62,030 nucleotides of DNA from a virus, in the IMG/VR virus record IMGVR_UViG_3300046167_000632, positions 1 through 62,030 of that record; one strand, given 5' to 3'. Numbering within the stretch: the first letter of the stretch is position 1; each line of letters opens with the position of its first letter. Below are positions 33,199 through 40,254 of this stretch, in pieces. The translations under genes and the position numbers were made by a program. The notes under the pieces were generated by a model, which saw only the letters and a list, made by a program, of their open reading frames with translations, ran no database searches and was not told where the DNA came from.

Positions 33199-33474
33199 AT
33201 GTATATACAGCAATCACCATTTAGTAAAAAAAGTAAAGTCAAGGGTGGAGGTACTAAGAAAGTATGTCTGCCAGCGGCTAAAGTAAGATCAATGAGCTCT
33301 AGTGAGAAAAGTAAAGTGGTTTCTGCTAAAAAGTCGGCTGCTAGCTCTGGTGAATACAAAAGGTCTAGCAAGTCTAATGTTAAAGGTGCTAGAAAACCTG
33401 GAGCTACACTAAGAGATTGGTTTGAAAAAGAAAATTGGATAAACGTAGAAACAGGTGAACCTTGTGGAAAATAA
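33199..33474 (+). CDS. Small basic protein with C-terminal WF...W...PCG motif, 91 aa
   Basis: A Lys/Ser-rich body is followed by RDWFEKENWINV and GEPCG at the C-terminus (about residues 73-90). I know this W-F-x-x-E-x-W...PCG motif from a family of uncharacterised viral proteins (DUF5872-like). Directly downstream of the previous small basic protein; both may package with DNA. Annotation beyond the motif is not supported. Confidence 0.6.
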   Translation: MYIQQSPFSKKSKVKGGGTKKVCLPAAKVRSMSSSEKSKVVSAKKSAASSGEYKRSSKSNVKGARKPGATLRDWFEKENWINVETGEPCGK

Positions 33475-33480
33475 ATAACT

Positions 33481-33762
33481 ATGACTAATAAATTATCAGA
33501 AAGTACTCAAGTAACTTTAGACTTAAAAACAATAGGTATAATAGTTGGTGGAGCTATATCTTTAGCTTCAGTATATTTTGCTTTGCAATCAGATATACAG
33601 CTAGCTAAAGAACTGCCAAAACCTCCTATAGATAGAACAGAATATGATTTAAAAGATCAACTTATTCGTGAAACTATCATAAACATAAATGAAAAAGTAG
33701 ACAATAACAGTAAAAAACTAGACAAAATAGATGAAAAGCTATTTGAGATCATAAACAAATAA
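33481..33762 (+). CDS. Single-pass membrane protein with coiled coil, 93 aa
   Basis: One hydrophobic segment (about residues 18-36, IGIIVGGAISLASVYFAL) is followed by a Pro-rich turn and a charged C-terminal helix (about 55-93) with heptad-like spacing. The topology resembles phage membrane accessory proteins such as holin partners or i-spanins. It is followed after two bases by a secreted protein, so the two may act together at the envelope. Role inferred. Confidence 0.6.
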   Translation: MTNKLSESTQVTLDLKTIGIIVGGAISLASVYFALQSDIQLAKELPKPPIDRTEYDLKDQLIRETIININEKVDNNSKKLDKIDEKLFEIINK

Positions 33763-33764
33763 TC

Positions 33765-34085
33765 ATGAAAAGTATTTTAATTTTAATCGCATTTATATTA
33801 TCTTTTAACTTGTTTTCACAAGAGCCAACATTGCTCTATATGAATTCAGACTGGAACCACAACAATGATTACGAGTTTTTAAAATTAATAAAGGGTGCGA
33901 AGATATTGGAAGTAGACTACGATTCACAGCCTAAAAAATTTAAAGAAGCTATAAGCTCTGTACCTGCTATAATATTGTTTGATAAAAACAAGAAATTAAA
34001 AAAAATATGGCAAGCTGGTTTGACAATGAGATTAACTGTAGATCCTAAAGAAATACAAGAAGTTATAAATGAATTAAATAAATAG
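33765..34085 (+). CDS. Secreted thioredoxin-fold-like protein without CxxC, 106 aa
   Basis: A clear signal peptide (MKSILILIAFILSFNLFSQ) ends in the FSQ cleavage context common in Bacteroidota. The mature part has thioredoxin-like elements: TLLYMNSDW, then KILEVDYD, then the cis-Pro-like SSVPAIILFDKNKKLKKIW. The catalytic CxxC is replaced (SDWN), so it is unlikely to be an oxidoreductase. Exported to the periplasm or outer membrane, it may block superinfection or assist lysis; that is speculation. It is the last gene of the rightward block, just before a terminator. Confidence 0.65.
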   Translation: MKSILILIAFILSFNLFSQEPTLLYMNSDWNHNNDYEFLKLIKGAKILEVDYDSQPKKFKEAISSVPAIILFDKNKKLKKIWQAGLTMRLTVDPKEIQEVINELNK

Positions 34086-34122
34086 GAACAAATATAATGG
34101 GCGTACCATACCCAACGTTCCT
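34084..34122 (+). other. Structured 3' region (nested stems) before the terminator
   Basis: AGGAAC (34084-34089) pairs with GTTCCT (34117-34122) and TGGG (34098-34101) with CCCA (34111-34114) inside. It overlaps the stop of the upstream gene and lies 12 bases before the terminator stem. Confidence 0.4.
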
Positions 34123-34133
34123 GTAACCAAGAA

Positions 34134-34160
34134 AGGGCCCTCATACGAGAGCCCTTTTTT
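34134..34160 (+). terminator. Intrinsic terminator between convergent gene blocks
   Basis: AGGGCCCTC pairs with GAGAGCCCT (one mismatch) around an ATAC loop and is followed by six T residues. It sits between the last rightward gene and the end of leftward nrdA. The opposite strand has only a weak TTTCTT tract after the stem, so it is stronger for rightward transcripts. Confidence 0.85.
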
Positions 34161-34248
34161 AATTACTTATACAGAAACGTGTATAGCATATTGAGTTTTT
34201 TATACACATTAGTTTTTATATGTATAAAAAAGTCATAACTTTTAGCAT

Positions 34249-36030
34249 TTAACCATCACAAGCTAAACAATCTTCACTCATAGCTTGCTGAGCTATATCG
34301 CCGCGTAAAACAGATTCTGTTCTAGTATAGTACAAGGTTTTAACACCTTTTTTCCAAGCATCAAAATGAACTTTGTTTAACCATTTAGGAGTAGCCTCAG
34401 ATGGAAAAGCTAAGTTTAAACTAACTGACTGATCTACATACTGTTGCCTAAGACCAGCTTGATTAACTAACTCTAGTTGATTAATCTCTTTAAAAGTTTT
34501 AAAAACTTCTTTAACTGGAATGCTGTGACCCATAGTAACATTATCCAGAGCATCGATATCCTGTATGCTACCTCCATCAGCCAATATTTTACTCCACGTT
34601 TCATTTGTATTTAGTTTGTGTTTCTTTAATAATTTAACTAACGTCGGGTTCTTCCTAATAAAAGTCCCTTTTGAACTTTGCTCCGTAAAAACATTCGCAG
34701 CCCACGGCTCAATACCAGGAGACACGTTGCCGCTAAGCTTGCTATTAGAAACGGTAGGAGCAATAGCACGCAAATGAGTATTACGCATACCGGTACCAAC
34801 ACACCATAAAGGCTCTCCGTAAATTTCTGCCAGATCTCTCGAGGCTCTTTCACTTTCGATCTTAATTTGCGAAAATATTTTCCTAGTTTCAAACTGTGCA
34901 AGTAAGCCTTCAAAAGGTATACCTCTTTCTTGGAGATATGTATGCCATCCAAGGACTCCCAAGCCCAAAGCACGCCCTTTTGTTGCTGATCTAACACTAT
35001 TCTCGAAACCTCTAAGTCCTTTTGCTCTTTGTATAAATTCTTCCATAACACCATCAAGAAAGTAAATGGCGTCATATATAAGGTTAGTATCTTTCCATTC
35101 GTCATATTTTGCTAAATTTAATGATGATAAACAACATACAAAACTGTGATTCTCATCTGTTGTTAATGTTATTTCTGAACATATGTTAGTCATATGAACT
35201 TTTAGTCCGTTATCTTTATATGCTGCTGGATTTGCTTTGTTAACATTTCCTTTAAACATAATATACGGCTCTCCAGTTGCTTTTCGTTTTCTAAGTAATT
35301 TACTCCATCTAGATCTCGCTTCCTTATCTCCTTGTTCAAGCTTACGCATAAACTTATCACCAATAACTGCGCACTGATGTAGGTTAAGCGATTGTCTGTT
35401 AACATCTCCTTTAGGTTCCCTGATTTCAAGCCACTCCTCGAAGTCATCATGTTCAATGTTGATATTAACTGAGGCAGCTCCACGACGGACACTCCCTTGA
35501 TTAGTTGCAAGAATTGTTGAGTCATATATCTTGCAGAAAGGTACGACTCCGTCTGATGTTCCATTACCTGTAATTCTAGCGCCGGCGGGTCTGATTTGAT
35601 TTATACCGATACCTACTCCACCGCCATGCTTAGCGAGTAGCATCATCTCTAGATTTTTCTGTCCTATGTCTTGTATAGAGTCAGCAACGTCGATACCAAA
35701 GCAACTAATAGGAAGACCGCGATCTGTACCAGTGTTGGAAAGGACAGGAGAAGCAAGACAAAGCCAACCATTCCAAATATAATTAAAAAAGGTTTCAGCC
35801 ATCTCCGGCTTATAAAGTCTACGAGCAACTGTTTTAGCGACTCTTTGGTATGCCTCTCTAGGCGTTTCTCCGTCAAGTAAATATCCCCCGGATATTGTCT
35901 TTTTGTATACGTCCGTATTACCCCACGCAGGGTAATCTTCTCCTTTTTTCCATTCATTATTCCACATTATGTAATTAAGTGTATTAACCAGGCTATTAAC
36001 CCATTTATATTTAAAGCTACTAAGTTCCAT
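34249..36030 (-). CDS. nrdA: Class I ribonucleotide reductase, large subunit
   Basis: Reduces ribonucleoside diphosphates with NrdB. Visible catalytic residues: Cys110 in PISCFG and Cys299/Cys300 in FVCCLSSLNL (redox pair region), N282-x-C284-x-E286 in TNICSEI, the radical-transfer Tyr567-Tyr568 in TLYYTRT, and the C-terminal shuttle pair Cys588-x-x-Cys591. At 593 residues it lacks the N-terminal ATP cone of long NrdA, so dATP feedback inhibition is probably absent, as often seen in phage enzymes. It overlaps a small membrane-protein gene at its start. nrdB lies upstream in the same leftward unit. Confidence 0.95.
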   Translation of the reverse strand: MELSSFKYKWVNSLVNTLNYIMWNNEWKKGEDYPAWGNTDVYKKTISGGYLLDGETPREAYQRVAKTVARRLYKPEMAETFFNYIWNGWLCLASPVLSNTGTDRGLPISCFGIDVADSIQDIGQKNLEMMLLAKHGGGVGIGINQIRPAGARITGNGTSDGVVPFCKIYDSTILATNQGSVRRGAASVNINIEHDDFEEWLEIREPKGDVNRQSLNLHQCAVIGDKFMRKLEQGDKEARSRWSKLLRKRKATGEPYIMFKGNVNKANPAAYKDNGLKVHMTNICSEITLTTDENHSFVCCLSSLNLAKYDEWKDTNLIYDAIYFLDGVMEEFIQRAKGLRGFENSVRSATKGRALGLGVLGWHTYLQERGIPFEGLLAQFETRKIFSQIKIESERASRDLAEIYGEPLWCVGTGMRNTHLRAIAPTVSNSKLSGNVSPGIEPWAANVFTEQSSKGTFIRKNPTLVKLLKKHKLNTNETWSKILADGGSIQDIDALDNVTMGHSIPVKEVFKTFKEINQLELVNQAGLRQQYVDQSVSLNLAFPSEATPKWLNKVHFDAWKKGVKTLYYTRTESVLRGDIAQQAMSEDCLACDG

Positions 36031-36233
36031 TGTTTCCTAGAGCTTGTCTGTATTACTACTAATATAAATCCTACTATATAAAGTTTTGGATCTATAGTCC
36101 ATTGAGCAGCGATTAAAAAACCACTGCCCATATACCCTGCCCTAGTTGCTAATCTCTTCCAAGGAGTTAACCGCTTTTGCCTCACTAGCTTGTTTAGCAG
36201 CCTGTTCCTTAACTCTTTCGATCGCTTTATCAT
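35967..36233 (-). CDS. Small membrane protein, up to 88 aa
   Basis: The second half has two hydrophobic segments (YMGSGFLIAAQW... and KLYIVGFILVVIQT) and ends NGLIAWLI. It overlaps nrdA by 64 bases and the upstream coiled-coil gene by about 90 bases if the first ATG is used, so an internal start nearer the first hydrophobic segment is likely. Small membrane proteins between nrdB and nrdA occur in other phages; function unknown. Confidence 0.55.
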   Translation of the reverse strand: MIKRSKELRNRLLNKLVRQKRLTPWKRLATRAGYMGSGFLIAAQWTIDPKLYIVGFILVVIQTSSRKQWNLVALNINGLIAWLIHLIT

Positions 36234-36372
36234 AATCTGGCATTTGTTTAATTGTTTCTAATACACCTATAGCTATTGTAGCTGTCTGGTTTAATTCACT
36301 TATTAGTTTTTGATTGATCAAGCCTAAGGTCTCAATCTTATTCTTCATCTCAATCAGAGTCTGTTCTTTCAT
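36142..36372 (-). CDS. Coiled-coil hypothetical protein, 76 aa
   Basis: A helical Glu/Lys/Gln/Leu-rich protein with heptad-like spacing along residues 1-75, lying 38 bases downstream of nrdB. No family recognised. It is preferred over overlapping frames because of protein-like composition and its A/T-rich leader. Confidence 0.6.
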   Translation of the reverse strand: MKEQTLIEMKNKIETLGLINQKLISELNQTATIAIGVLETIKQMPDYDKAIERVKEQAAKQASEAKAVNSLEEISN

Positions 36373-36410
36373 ATAACTGTTTTATAATTTCATTTTTATT
36401 TAATTCTATT

Positions 36411-37379
36411 TTACCAAATGTCTTCGTAGTCTTCATCTTCTCCAGCTTTTGAATAATCAGTCGGCCTAATAGCGAAAAAATCAGTATGAGTGACGCCCCC
36501 GGTAAGATGGTAAAACCAATCAAGATTAGCTGCTGCTTTCTCGTCATACGCGAAGTAGTTGCCCAAGTCGACATAACCAAGTTCCACAAGTTTTTCATTT
36601 GTTCTCTTTTTTATAAAATGCTTTAGATCATTAGCTGATATACCTTCTATATCGCCCATCTCAAACATCTTCTCAATGTATTTAATCTCTAAGTCAACCA
36701 TTGTCTCTGCTGCCTTTACAACATCCTCTCTACACAAGTTAAGTAACTGATTGTCTTCCTGACACATATGCCTAAATAATTGACAACCCATTTTGCTATG
36801 CAATGATTCGTCTCTTACAGACCATTTCATTTGCTGCCCAATTCCTTTAAGTAGATTACGTAACTGAAAAGAATACAACACTGCAAAGGCAGAATAAAGA
36901 CTAACACCTTCAGCGAAGGCTGAAAATATAGCAAGAGATTTAGCAATACCAGTTGTATTGTTGCCATCGTAAGAAACGAGGTTATCAAAACGATCTGCCG
37001 TAGCAGGTTCGTGTAAAAATGCTTCATAATCTTCTAATTTTAAAGTTTCATTTAAATAACTATAAGCTACTGCGTGTACAGTCTCTTGCGAGCCAAACAT
37101 CATTGCCATTTGCTGGATCTCGTGTTTAGGAAACCATCCAACAACTTTCTGAGTCCAATAGTCTGACACTGCGCATTCCGTCTGAGCAAACCCAAGTAAA
37201 ATGTTTCCGACGAGATGTTTTTCTTTTTCGTTAAGTTTTTCATTCCAATCTTTTATATCGCTTTGCATTGAGATCTCAGTATGTAACCAAAATGCTTGTG
37301 CTTGTTTTAACCAACCCTCAGTGTAGTACTCAGGGTATTCAAATGGCTTGTATGCTATTCTTTCATCAAATAATCCCAT
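36411..37379 (-). CDS. nrdB: Class I ribonucleotide reductase, small subunit (radical-generating)
   Basis: The di-iron ligand pattern is complete: Glu68 (TEC; Glu in place of the more usual Asp), E99-x-x-H102 in QETVHAV, Glu157 in FAEGVS, and E191-x-x-H194 in RDESLHS. The radical Tyr106 lies four residues after H102, as Tyr122 does in E. coli. The acidic C-terminus (EDEDYEDIW) is the NrdA-docking tail. Supplies the tyrosyl radical for NrdA. The start overlaps the stop of the upstream small gene by one base. Confidence 0.95.
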   Translation of the reverse strand: MGLFDERIAYKPFEYPEYYTEGWLKQAQAFWLHTEISMQSDIKDWNEKLNEKEKHLVGNILLGFAQTECAVSDYWTQKVVGWFPKHEIQQMAMMFGSQETVHAVAYSYLNETLKLEDYEAFLHEPATADRFDNLVSYDGNNTTGIAKSLAIFSAFAEGVSLYSAFAVLYSFQLRNLLKGIGQQMKWSVRDESLHSKMGCQLFRHMCQEDNQLLNLCREDVVKAAETMVDLEIKYIEKMFEMGDIEGISANDLKHFIKKRTNEKLVELGYVDLGNYFAYDEKAAANLDWFYHLTGGVTHTDFFAIRPTDYSKAGEDEDYEDIW

Positions 37380-37540
37380 TATGTTTTTGTAAATTGTTTT
37401 ATTGTTTCTAATTCATTTTTCCAAGCATCTATATGAGCCAATATTACGGGCTTAGTAGTAGACTTAGATACGTTCTTCATATCGTAAAGCACATTGTCTA
37501 TAAATAATCTTACGCTTTCTATTACTAAGTCCTTGTCCAT
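37379..37540 (-). CDS. Small hypothetical protein, 53 aa
   Basis: Starts MDKDLVIESVRLFIDNVLYD and ends with an acidic/aromatic helix. The stop overlaps the nrdB ATG (TAATG), indicating translational coupling. Helical, no membrane segment or motif recognised. Confidence 0.55.
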   Translation of the reverse strand: MDKDLVIESVRLFIDNVLYDMKNVSKSTTKPVILAHIDAWKNELETIKQFTKT

Positions 37541-37692
37541 TATTTAAATACCTTTAGTGATATATCAAAAAATGGTATATAAAGTACGTGTATTGAAAAT
37601 TCTTCCTCTACGTAAGATCTAAATCCAAGCAATACGCCTGGGTAAAAACCTACTTCTATTATCCAAGCTGTTTCTTCTTCGTTTTCTTTCAT
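37540..37692 (-). CDS. Small hypothetical protein, 50 aa
   Basis: Starts MKENEEETAWIIEVGFYPGV, an acidic N-terminus followed by a hydrophobic, aromatic body. The stop overlaps the next start (TAATG). Short but in a continuous chain of coupled leftward genes, which supports coding. Function unknown. Confidence 0.55.
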   Translation of the reverse strand: MKENEEETAWIIEVGFYPGVLLGFRSYVEEEFSIHVLYIPFFDISLKVFK

Positions 37693-37859
37693 GTGCATAT
37701 AATATTATATCTTTTATGTAATTGTTCTATATCTATTGATCTTACTTTGCCTTTTACCTCCCAGCTCCATTTAACCCATTTGTCAATCTTTCTCTCTGCA
37801 TACCTTTGTCTAGCTATTATTTTCTTTTCGAAAGGATTAGCTCTATCGTTCTGTCGCAT
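37689..37859 (-). CDS. Small basic protein, 56 aa
   Basis: Arg/Lys-rich with aromatic residues (RQRYAERKIDKWVKWSW in the middle), suggesting nucleic-acid or membrane interaction. ATGA overlap with the downstream gene and a 43-base overlap with the endonuclease gene upstream. No family recognised. Confidence 0.55.
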   Translation of the reverse strand: MRQNDRANPFEKKIIARQRYAERKIDKWVKWSWEVKGKVRSIDIEQLHKRYNIICT

Positions 37860-38272
37860 TCTTTTTGATTTTGTGGTTTATATAATGTAACTGTTGGAAA
37901 CTGGTTCATAACTAATCTTTTGAATAACTTCCATCTCATTGGAAAAGACTCGTTAGCTCTACCTTTTGTTTCTATTATAAAATCATCTCCTATGAAATCA
38001 GGTGTGTACTTAATAGGTAATATACGTTTACATCCTCTATTTTTGTATTCACCTTTTCCATTTGATTGTCTTTCATATACTTCATTTTCAAAATGAAAGC
38101 CACTCAGTAGTACAAATGTTTCTCCTTCGTACTTGGCTTTTATCTTAGCTTTTTTTAACGCCATATACATATAACGTTCTAAGCCTGAAGCAAATTTGAT
38201 CCCGTCATAAGTAACTTTCTTACTTACAACAGGACCTCTTTTCTTTTTAAAAGGTCTCTTACCTCTTATCAT
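37817..38272 (-). CDS. Endonuclease I-like Holliday-junction resolvase (T7 gp3/DUF1064 type)
   Basis: The active-site pattern of the PD-(D/E)xK fold is visible: Glu32 in SGLERYM, Asp92 in YTPDF, then Glu101-x-Lys103 in IIETKG. The basic N-terminus (KKKRGPVV) suits DNA binding. Enzymes of this type cut branched replication intermediates before packaging. Lengths of about 150 residues are usual for T7-like resolvases. The neighbouring replication genes agree. Confidence 0.8.
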   Translation of the reverse strand: MIRGKRPFKKKRGPVVSKKVTYDGIKFASGLERYMYMALKKAKIKAKYEGETFVLLSGFHFENEVYERQSNGKGEYKNRGCKRILPIKYTPDFIGDDFIIETKGRANESFPMRWKLFKRLVMNQFPTVTLYKPQNQKECDRTIELILSKRK

Positions 38273-38618
38273 GATAACCGATTACTTCATAGTTAACGTC
38301 TAAGTCTCCTAAGTTGTCGTAATGTAAACCGCTATTACCGTTTTGTGATATAACCTTCATTCTTTCATCTTCATAAGCATGATGCTTTAACATCAACTCT
38401 TCAACCTCATCTGACAAGCAGCGTTTAGCAGCTTCAATATATAATAATGCATCCATTAACTCTTCTTGAACATCTACTAAAAACCTATTAAGATCTTTCT
38501 CTTGGCCCTCTATCTCTTGCATCATTGTAGCTCCATACTTTTTCTGACCTACCAAACTACGTTCATCCATTTTTCTAAGTACTTTTCGTACTATTTCATC
38601 CTTTGTTTTTATTTTCAT
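38259..38618 (-). CDS. All-alpha NTP-pyrophosphatase-like protein, 119 aa
   Basis: The segment GQKKYGATMMQEIEGQEK followed by LVDVQEELMDALLYIEAA (about residues 24-63) resembles helices of MazG/dUTPase-like all-alpha nucleotide pyrophosphohydrolases, with an EExxDA-type metal site. The C-terminal third is Asp/Asn/Gly-rich. It may hydrolyse a non-canonical or unwanted dNTP. Adjacent to a clear MazG and a ThyA-family gene, it forms a nucleotide-pool group. Family assignment tentative. Confidence 0.55.
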   Translation of the reverse strand: MKIKTKDEIVRKVLRKMDERSLVGQKKYGATMMQEIEGQEKDLNRFLVDVQEELMDALLYIEAAKRCLSDEVEELMLKHHAYEDERMKVISQNGNSGLHYDNLGDLDVNYEVIGYHDKR

Positions 38619-38620
38619 AA

Positions 38621-39370
38621 TTATAAGCTTTCTTGTTTAACAAATGTTCCATTAACCATTTTACCCTGTCTAGACTTTATAACGTTATACGCGCTGTCTA
38701 TACATTTTTCTATGCTATAGCCTCTAAGCTCTGCTAAGTTAGTTAATACAACAACCATATCGCCAATAGCATCTATTACTTCAGGTTCATCGTTCTTTAA
38801 TATAGCCTGAGCAAGCTCACCAGCCTCTTCCATAAGTTTCACAAACTGAGTTCTGGCATCACCTGATTTATATATACCCTTGTCTCTAGCCCATTGACGT
38901 ATATCATCAAACCTGTTTGATTCTGTATTTTGCTCTATAAACTTATTAGCGTATGCTTTATTATATATATAACATCTGTTTACGTTAAACATAGATGTTC
39001 TAGCGTTTTTAACTATCCAGTCAATAGTTTGATTGTCTAAGCTAAATACTCCATTATTGGTTGACCATTTTAAGCCTATATTATCCATAAGTTGTCCTTT
39101 AAGCTTATTTAAAGGCACTGGAAATGTTGATGTTTGTTCTGTTGCGTTTATATTCATTTGATTAAATAGTTTTTTATATGGTTTTATATCTACTTTGTAG
39201 CCATAAGACTTTTGAAGTTCTATTTCCTTGTCAGATATATAATCTATATCATCGCTAGTAAGTAGAACTTCGTATTCGTCTGGTCTGTAACCCTGTTGGA
39301 TAGTTACCCGACTATTAAGATCACGTGTAACACCGATCTTTTTACCAGGTATGTGGTATAAATAATACAT
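38621..39370 (-). CDS. mazG: MazG nucleotide pyrophosphohydrolase fused to a GIY-YIG-like N-terminal domain
   Basis: I place the start at the ATG at 39370 (MYYLYHIPGKKIGVTRDL); a longer open frame upstream is noise over the thymidylate-synthase-like gene. Residues 1-60 resemble a GIY-YIG nuclease core (YLYHIPGKKIGVT...R, later a Glu in KEIELQ). Residues about 165-249 are a MazG domain with FVKLMEEAGELAQAI and EVIDAIGDMVVVL, carrying the EExxE and ExxxD metal ligands. MazG cleaves (d)NTPs or ppGpp to monophosphates. The fusion could link nuclease and nucleotide hydrolysis, or the N-terminal fold may only bind. Confidence 0.75.
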   Translation of the reverse strand: MYYLYHIPGKKIGVTRDLNSRVTIQQGYRPDEYEVLLTSDDIDYISDKEIELQKSYGYKVDIKPYKKLFNQMNINATEQTSTFPVPLNKLKGQLMDNIGLKWSTNNGVFSLDNQTIDWIVKNARTSMFNVNRCYIYNKAYANKFIEQNTESNRFDDIRQWARDKGIYKSGDARTQFVKLMEEAGELAQAILKNDEPEVIDAIGDMVVVLTNLAELRGYSIEKCIDSAYNVIKSRQGKMVNGTFVKQESL

Positions 39371-39374
39371 AATT

Positions 39375-40016
39375 TTATAGTTTATTATTATATAGGTGCA
39401 TGTTATGAGCGTGGTGATAATACCAGCCCGTTTCAATAGACAGCCTGTCTGCAACCATTTCCTGCAATGATGCAAATTGATACTGATCATTACAGAAACC
39501 GTACCAGATGTCATTAGAACGCATATAAACTGACATACACAGTCTATTGTTTATGATCGTAAATTGCACAGCATAAGTACATGGCGTGTCATAACCGTAG
39601 TCACTTATTTCTTTAGCATCATATATAGATATAGCTGCTTGTCTAGTGCTTGGATCTCTTCTAAGTATATCAACGACATTATCTAATTGATTTCTACGCT
39701 GCCATTGGTAACCATAATTAGAATTAACCTTACGATCTTCATTTGCCATACGTTCCCATATAGGTGGTATACTACCATATAATTCTCCTAATTTGTCAAT
39801 ACTAGGATCACCAGATAAATACCAAGCCCATTCAGCTGCGGCGTATTTTTTATTCCACTTACGTTCAACATTTGTTATAACTTTATCTGAAGGATTATCT
39901 ATATAAAAACCACAGTTGAATATAGCCCTTGTATCACCAAAGTCAATACCTTTTTGCAGTATTTCATCTATAACACCTTCATATGCTTCATTAGCATTGT
40001 TAAATCTTGTTTTCAT
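39375..40016 (-). CDS. Thymidylate synthase-family enzyme, possibly dCMP hydroxymethylase
   Basis: Conserved ThyA residues fall at exactly the E. coli numbers: catalytic Cys146 in TPCTYAVQF, R166-S167-x-D169 in RSND, G173, and the nucleotide-binding His207 and Tyr209 in MHLY. YGYQW (101-105) is the folate-site motif. Position 177, Asn in dUMP-specific ThyA and Asp in T4 dCMP hydroxymethylase, is Asp here (GFCND). The protein ends at residue 213, about 50 short of E. coli ThyA. So it methylates or hydroxymethylates a pyrimidine monophosphate; dCMP preference is inferred from D177. MazG-type hydrolases next door would suit removal of competing dNTPs. Confidence 0.75.
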   Translation of the reverse strand: MKTRFNNANEAYEGVIDEILQKGIDFGDTRAIFNCGFYIDNPSDKVITNVERKWNKKYAAAEWAWYLSGDPSIDKLGELYGSIPPIWERMANEDRKVNSNYGYQWQRRNQLDNVVDILRRDPSTRQAAISIYDAKEISDYGYDTPCTYAVQFTIINNRLCMSVYMRSNDIWYGFCNDQYQFASLQEMVADRLSIETGWYYHHAHNMHLYNNKL

Positions 40017-40254
40017 ATTTATTGTAATAATATTTATAGTAGCTGTACATCTTGATCCATATATCTAACTTTTTATAGTTGTTTGGATCTGTACTAGTCT
40101 TACCGTTATTTAGTATCTCTATAGTCCATCTAGACTCTCTTATAGCTACTGGCGATATGTATATTTGGTTTCTTACACACCATCTCATAGCTTCAGCCTC
40201 TTCGTTTGTCGGAGTATAATCACCCATATCCCATGGTGACTTTTTCTTACCCAT
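40000..40254 (-). CDS. Hypothetical protein, 84 aa
   Basis: Starts MGKKKSPWDMGDYTPTNEEA and has a Tyr/Lys-rich C-terminus (KMYSYYKYYYNKYE). It abuts the primase-helicase stop and overlaps the ThyA-like gene start by 17 bases. Conserved-looking but no family recognised. Confidence 0.6.
   Translation of the reverse strand: MGKKKSPWDMGDYTPTNEEAEAMRWCVRNQIYISPVAIRESRWTIEILNNGKTSTDPNNYKKLDIWIKMYSYYKYYYNKYENKI

Noticed and set aside
36350-36598. Leftward frame of 82 codons with a hydrophobic segment overlapping nrdB
   Set aside because: Most of it lies inside the intact nrdB gene in another frame, so it is taken as a shadow.
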